64,000 nt of DNA from Isoperla grammatica (lineage: Eukaryota; Arthropoda; Insecta; Plecoptera; Perlodidae). The notes below the pieces were generated by a model. That model worked only from the letters and a program-made list of their open reading frames with translations, had not been told where the DNA came from and made no database searches. Made by a program: the position numbers and the translations under genes. The stretch spans positions 32,631,271 to 32,695,270 of the forward strand of contig OX246749.1 in NCBI GenBank assembly GCA_945910005.1, in the 5' to 3' direction. Below, one piece after another: positions 60,681-64,000 of this stretch (positions within the stretch are counted from its first letter, which is position 1; each line of letters opens with the position of its first letter).

Positions 60681-60965
60681 TGACGTCATAAATGAGTGAG
60701 TCGATGTCAGTATCTGTAAAAGCCACCCGCTGATTGGCTCCGACTCACTCGTCTGTGACGTCATAGTCGACCGGCCGTATAATGCTATGACGTCATAGTC
60801 CAACTGTCTAGCCTAGTGACGTCACTACTAGAAGACATCGCGCATAGACGCGCTCATAACTCAAGGATTATTACTTTGGGGCGGTCGGAATTTTTATATT
60901 GCTCAGCGGCCGACAAGTTACCAGAGCTATAAATAGAAAAGAATGTTCGACTTCCATCTCCTTTA
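60681..60965 (+). promoter_or_regulatory. Promoter-like block: four CREs, CCAAT, GC box, TATA
   Basis: Exact TGACGTCA at 60681, 60756, 60788 and 60817; TGATTGGCT (reverse CCAAT) at about 60730; GGGGCGG at about 60878; TATAAATAG at about 60928. Initiation would be expected near 60955-60962. CREB/ATF factors bind TGACGTCA in animals. The sites, spacing and order are those of an RNA polymerase II promoter facing right, but no coding exon is seen downstream and an SC SINE begins at 61018. Confidence 0.45.
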
Positions 60966-61017
60966 GTTTCGGATCTCTCCGGCAGAGCTCGGGACTGAAC
61001 TGCGTTCTTAAATACAT

Positions 61018-61257
61018 CTGTATTTATTTATTTATTTATTTTATTGTAATTAAGCCCAGTGTAGGGCACAATGCCCTCTTTAGCCTGATGAGGGATTATT
61101 GATAAATGATAATGAGGAAGGGAGGAGGGGAAGTCTGGTACCGGCACGTAGCCTACTCCTGTCGAAAAGTACCAAGGGGACCATCGGTCTTACGTCCCAT
61201 CCGAAAGGACGGTGTTACTTTGACCAGTCATATAGGTTCCTCCACTAACCTCTGTAA
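61018..61257 (-). mobile_element. SC SINE
   Basis: TTTATTTATTTATTTTATTG tail at the low side; TGTAGGGCACAATGCCCTCT, GGCACGTAGCCTACTCCTGT, ACGTCCCATCCGAAAGGACG. It lies between the two copies of the TATA segment. Confidence 0.75.
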
Positions 61258-61258
61258 G

Positions 61259-61850
61259 CTGCTCAGCCGTCGGTTAGTTACCAGGGGCCTCATTTCTGTA
61301 CATTTGCAAACTTAACCCCGGTGTTAGTCAATAGCCAATCAGGAGTCAGCAATGGAGACGCCGATCGAAGAAAGACATTGTTGAAAAAACGAGACAAAAT
61401 AAAAACAATAACAAACAAAAACAGTCCAATAACCTCAAAACGTCGACAAAATACTCATTAAACTATACATTTACACATGTAGGACCTGTATAATGTACTA
61501 TAAATACACAAAATTGTTTATAAACTTCAATAAACACATAAAGTAACGTATCCATGAAAAAGGATACTCTCAACAAAGAATGGAATTGTGACATTTGTGA
61601 AACTACACACACGGGCATTGACAAAATGGCGGCATTCCAAAGTATTGTTGAGATAACTCTTCTTAACCCTACTATCAGTCAGGGTCATATTTGGCTCCGA
61701 ATTATGCAGGGAAGCCTGTATAGGAGTTAGCCCCGGGGTCATTTTAACATGGGGTCAGCGAGAGTTAAGGAGAGTTAAAAAAATATACAGGAATGAGGCC
61801 CCAGAGCTATAAATATACTAGAATGTTTAACATCCATCTTCTTTAGTCCG
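61259..61850 (+). repeat. Second copy of the TATA segment, split
   Basis: GCTGCTCAGCCGTCGGTTAG / TTACCAG before the insertion and AGAGCTATAAATATACTAGA / ATG, CATCCATCTTCTTTAGT after it, align with 60901-60966. The TATA box and the CCATCTYCTTTAGT start-site region are the best conserved parts. Confidence 0.6.
61284..61801. mobile_element. MITE with GGGCCTCATT ends and CAG duplication
   Basis: GGGCCTCATTTCTGTACATT at the left; complement of the right end GGGCCTCATTCCTGTATATT. The unoccupied paralogue at 60919-60930 reads TTACCAGAGCT; here it is TTACCAG-element-CAGAGCT, which implies a 3-bp CAG target duplication. The minus frame within it has no recognisable domain. Confidence 0.75.
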
Positions 61851-61936
61851 TTGTATTCAGAACTGATTTTAATGCTAAGTCCTGTGCTACTAAAGATTGC
61901 TTGATGCTTTATCCCACATTAAACACATTGGCTATA

Positions 61937-62437
61937 CTTAAGTTCACCTTCAAGGTACCTCTTGAGAGTCATTACGTTACTTAATTTTCTCTTAAGTTTA
62001 TCTAAGAATCACCGAACTATTTACACCCATCTTAAATAAATATATCTTTCCGTAAAAATGCTTCTAGTTCGTCGGTACTTAAGAAGTTAAGGTAACCAAT
62101 GTGTTTTTTTTAAGTTTTTTTCTATGTCTGTCAGTAAATTCTGTTTCATCTGGTTTAGTTCGTGTTGGAGTTGACGATTTTTTGTTAGCTTCCCTAAAAG
62201 AGTCCAAATTCTTACTTTAAACACTTTACACCTTCATAATTCTTGCCTTAAGTATCCATGCTGTTTAAGTTCAACCGCCTTTAAGTCGCTGAGTTACTTA
62301 AGTCCACCCACCCTTAAGTCAGTTCTTTACTTAAGTCCACCACATTAAGTCATACTTAAGTATCCACTTTACTTAAGTCACCGCATCTTTAAGTCTCAGA
62401 ATTGCTTAAGTACACCCGTCTTGAAGTCTGACTTAAG
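61937..62437. promoter_or_regulatory. Dense cluster of CTTAAG palindromes
   Basis: CTTAAG at 61937, 61991, 62078, 62247, 62297, 62313, 62330, 62355, 62372, 62405 and 62432, many as ACTTAAGT, plus further TTTAAGT and TTGAAGT variants. Eight fall within 190 bp. Neighbour spacings of 16-17 or about twice that suggest a decayed ~16-bp repeat. ACTTAAGT also resembles binding sites of NK2-class homeodomain proteins (core AAGTG/TTAAGT), so a homotypic regulatory cluster is an alternative. Confidence 0.45.
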
Positions 62438-62823
62438 CCCCCACCGCCGCTTAGAGGCTCCCTGATTGCAGCGAGGCCCGGCGCCCTCCCTTGCGATCGA
62501 TATCTTCACTTCAAGTTCTTGTTTTAACACCGTGCGAACCTCACCAGTCTATTTATAACCTTAATGTCGACAGATCGGCTCACTTTGCTTCAATTACGCT
62601 TTGACGCTGTTGCTGAAACTCAAACAGGCTTCGTCACTGGTGGACATTTAACACAAGTTTAAAGGTCAGGTTAAGTAAAAGTCAAATAGTTAAACTTGTA
62701 GGATCGAACGCCGTAGGGAATTTTTCTTTCATAACTTTTTAAAATTTCATTAAGGGAAAATATTAATATCAATAATGGTTCTTGATTAGATGCCTTGGTC
62801 AAATTAGAGATTAATTAGATTAG

Positions 62824-63020
62824 ATGATCTATCAAGGAGCCTTAGATAGAGCTTATCACGACACCCTCTAGATCTTCAATGACAACAATGCACAACAGTG
62901 AACAATACATGACACTTGAAAACTAGTTTGTTATTGTTGAGCATTGTTGTCATTGATCTATCAAGGACCCTTAGATAGAAATAATCACGGCCCTTAAGAG
63001 ATCAATTCTGAAAATTGTTC
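62824..63020 (-). mobile_element. F1 MITE, long form
   Basis: CTTCAATGACAACAATGCAC arm and TTGTTGAGCATTGTTGTCAT arm, right end CAATTCTGAAAATTGTTC. The left terminus is decayed. Confidence 0.65.
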
Positions 63021-63121
63021 ACGGAACTTTACCAATATTTATCGTTCTGATGACAGACTAGTTTCCGCTGACAATCACGACCACATAACATCTACCAGTG
63101 GCCCACTAGTAGATGTTATGA

Positions 63122-63148
63122 CCCCCCCCCCCCCCCCCCTCCCCCCCT
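63122..63148 (+). repeat. Poly-C (18) plus C-rich tract
   Basis: C run of about 18, T, C7, T. CATCTACTAGTGGGCCACTG on its left side lies in an inverted pair (ACATCTACCAGTGG and CCACTAGTAGATGT, 63089-63117). Confidence 0.8.
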
Positions 63149-63822
63149 GGCAGTGGTGTCAGTGGTGGTGCTTTGTGTGCAGGGTCATTGCAAGTTAACG
63201 CATGCAATCAATTCAATTATTCATCACAATAATAATACACTATGTAGCGAAACGAGACGGCTACTCGACAGTAATTTCACGTGTTCCGTGGGGGGGTCGC
63301 GTGATGGGGAGACATTAGTGCGAATTATTCAGCTCGCTAGAGGGCGGGGTAGGGAGGGTGCGCTAGGTGTATTATTGTTGAAAAAAAAAAAACACTAAGA
63401 GAAATGCTGCGAGTGAAGGGTATGTTAAGATATGATGAACAGGATACTGATTGATGGGGTATAGTGGGTTTATTCTTAGTTTAATAAATGTAAATGTATT
63501 CTGTTAATGTAAATATTTACTAAATTTGTACAAGTGGATGTAAATATCTGTTGCAAATAAAAACTTGAAATTAAAAATAATGGTATAGGGGGTTCGGGTT
63601 TTTTTGGAACTTTGAAAATGTACTTAAATCTATCTCTTAATTGGTGACTTTTGAGTCGTAGAAATGAGGCAAATAATAAAAGCTGCTACAATGTGTCGCA
63701 ATATAAATCTGGTGTTGTAACTGCTGTGAGTGTCCGTTACATTAAAAGAGATAGTGAAAAGTAAAAATCGTGTTAGACGATCGCAAAACTATAGAACGAA
63801 ACTTGCACTCGATAGCGTGGAA
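63149..63822. other. Unassigned DNA
   Basis: A CpG-richer patch at 63240-63370 with an open frame (63153-63398) of no recognisable family; A12 at about 63381. Confidence 0.35.
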
Positions 63823-63992
63823 TAGATTGATTTTCAGAATTGATCCTGAAAGCCGTTATTTGCTCTATCTAAGAGTTCTTGATAGTTATGTTAAGGTAAA
63901 TTTTTCAACGTTGTGCATTGTTGCAATTGAAGATCTAGAAGGTCGGGTTTAGCTCTATCCAAGTGTCCTTGATCAATTCTGAAAAAGGTCTA
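63823..63992 (+). mobile_element. F1 MITE, one unit
   Basis: TAGATTGATTTTCAGAATTG to CAATTCTGAAAAAGGTCTA, one plus unit. Confidence 0.75.
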
Positions 63993-64000
63993 TTGGATAT

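Overview
The window reads as intergenic or deep-intronic DNA from an AT-rich invertebrate genome. There is no operon structure, no compact coding, no rRNA and no intact tRNA gene. Almost everything recognisable is repetitive: short inverted-repeat transposons (MITEs), tRNA-derived SINEs, a LINE 3' end, tandem arrays and microsatellites. SINEs with conserved 3' domains and the foldback MITEs would suit a lophotrochozoan such as a mollusc, but this is a guess from repeat style and not a species call. A run of exactly 200 N at 53606-53805 shows that it comes from a scaffold.

The commonest element, called F1 here, occurs about 20 times. It has inverted termini close to TAGACCTTTTTCAGAATTGA, probable TA target duplications, and an internal 90-bp unit present one to four times. 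A related foldback family, F2, occurs four times. Other families: F3 (1921-2232, 49k), F4 (13.4k, 23k), F5 (TTAA foldbacks at 8.5k, 13.9k, 15.4k), F6 (16k, 26k, 38.6k, 40.9k), F7 (29.6k, 40.7k), F8 (13k, 46.4k), F9 (28.8k, 53.9k), F10 (19k, 46.2k), plus several single inverted-repeat elements. SINEs: SV (tRNA-like head, ATT tail), SB (tRNA-like B box, TTTA tail), SC (its internal part amplified as a 134-bp array at 11.7-12.5k) and a tRNA-headed element at 12.9k. Many insertions are nested, so relative ages can be read.

Layout. 1-5 kb: a coding-like but frame-broken fragment at 242-529, F3, a ~140-bp array and a TGTC run. 5-16 kb: SINEs, F1/F2 nests, a satellite made from a LINE tail (9.1-9.7k), the SC array and two large hairpins. 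16-25 kb: a 13-bp array beside a possible 5' exon, more MITEs, and a possible short first exon at 23.4k. 25-38 kb: AG, TCTG (about 565 bp), AAT and AGA microsatellites among MITEs. 38.8-39.6 kb: a dimeric tandem array. 44-46 kb: 12-bp and 25-bp arrays. 46.7-46.9 kb: a CpG-rich block with CRE and NRF1-type sites. 50.7-53.6 kb: two tandem copies of a ~1.4-kb unit running into the gap. 54.2-54.9 kb: four ~160-bp units, each with a poly-C tract. 60.7-61.9 kb: the best promoter-like block (four perfect CREs, CCAAT, GC box, TATA), with its TATA segment duplicated and one copy split by a MITE. 61.9-62.45 kb: a dense cluster of CTTAAG palindromes.

No protein-coding gene could be assigned with confidence. 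Most long open frames are translations of simple repeats or transposons. The few coding-like fragments are listed with low confidence. Functional promoters, exons and transposon superfamilies are inferences from sequence by eye; no database search or fold computation was run.
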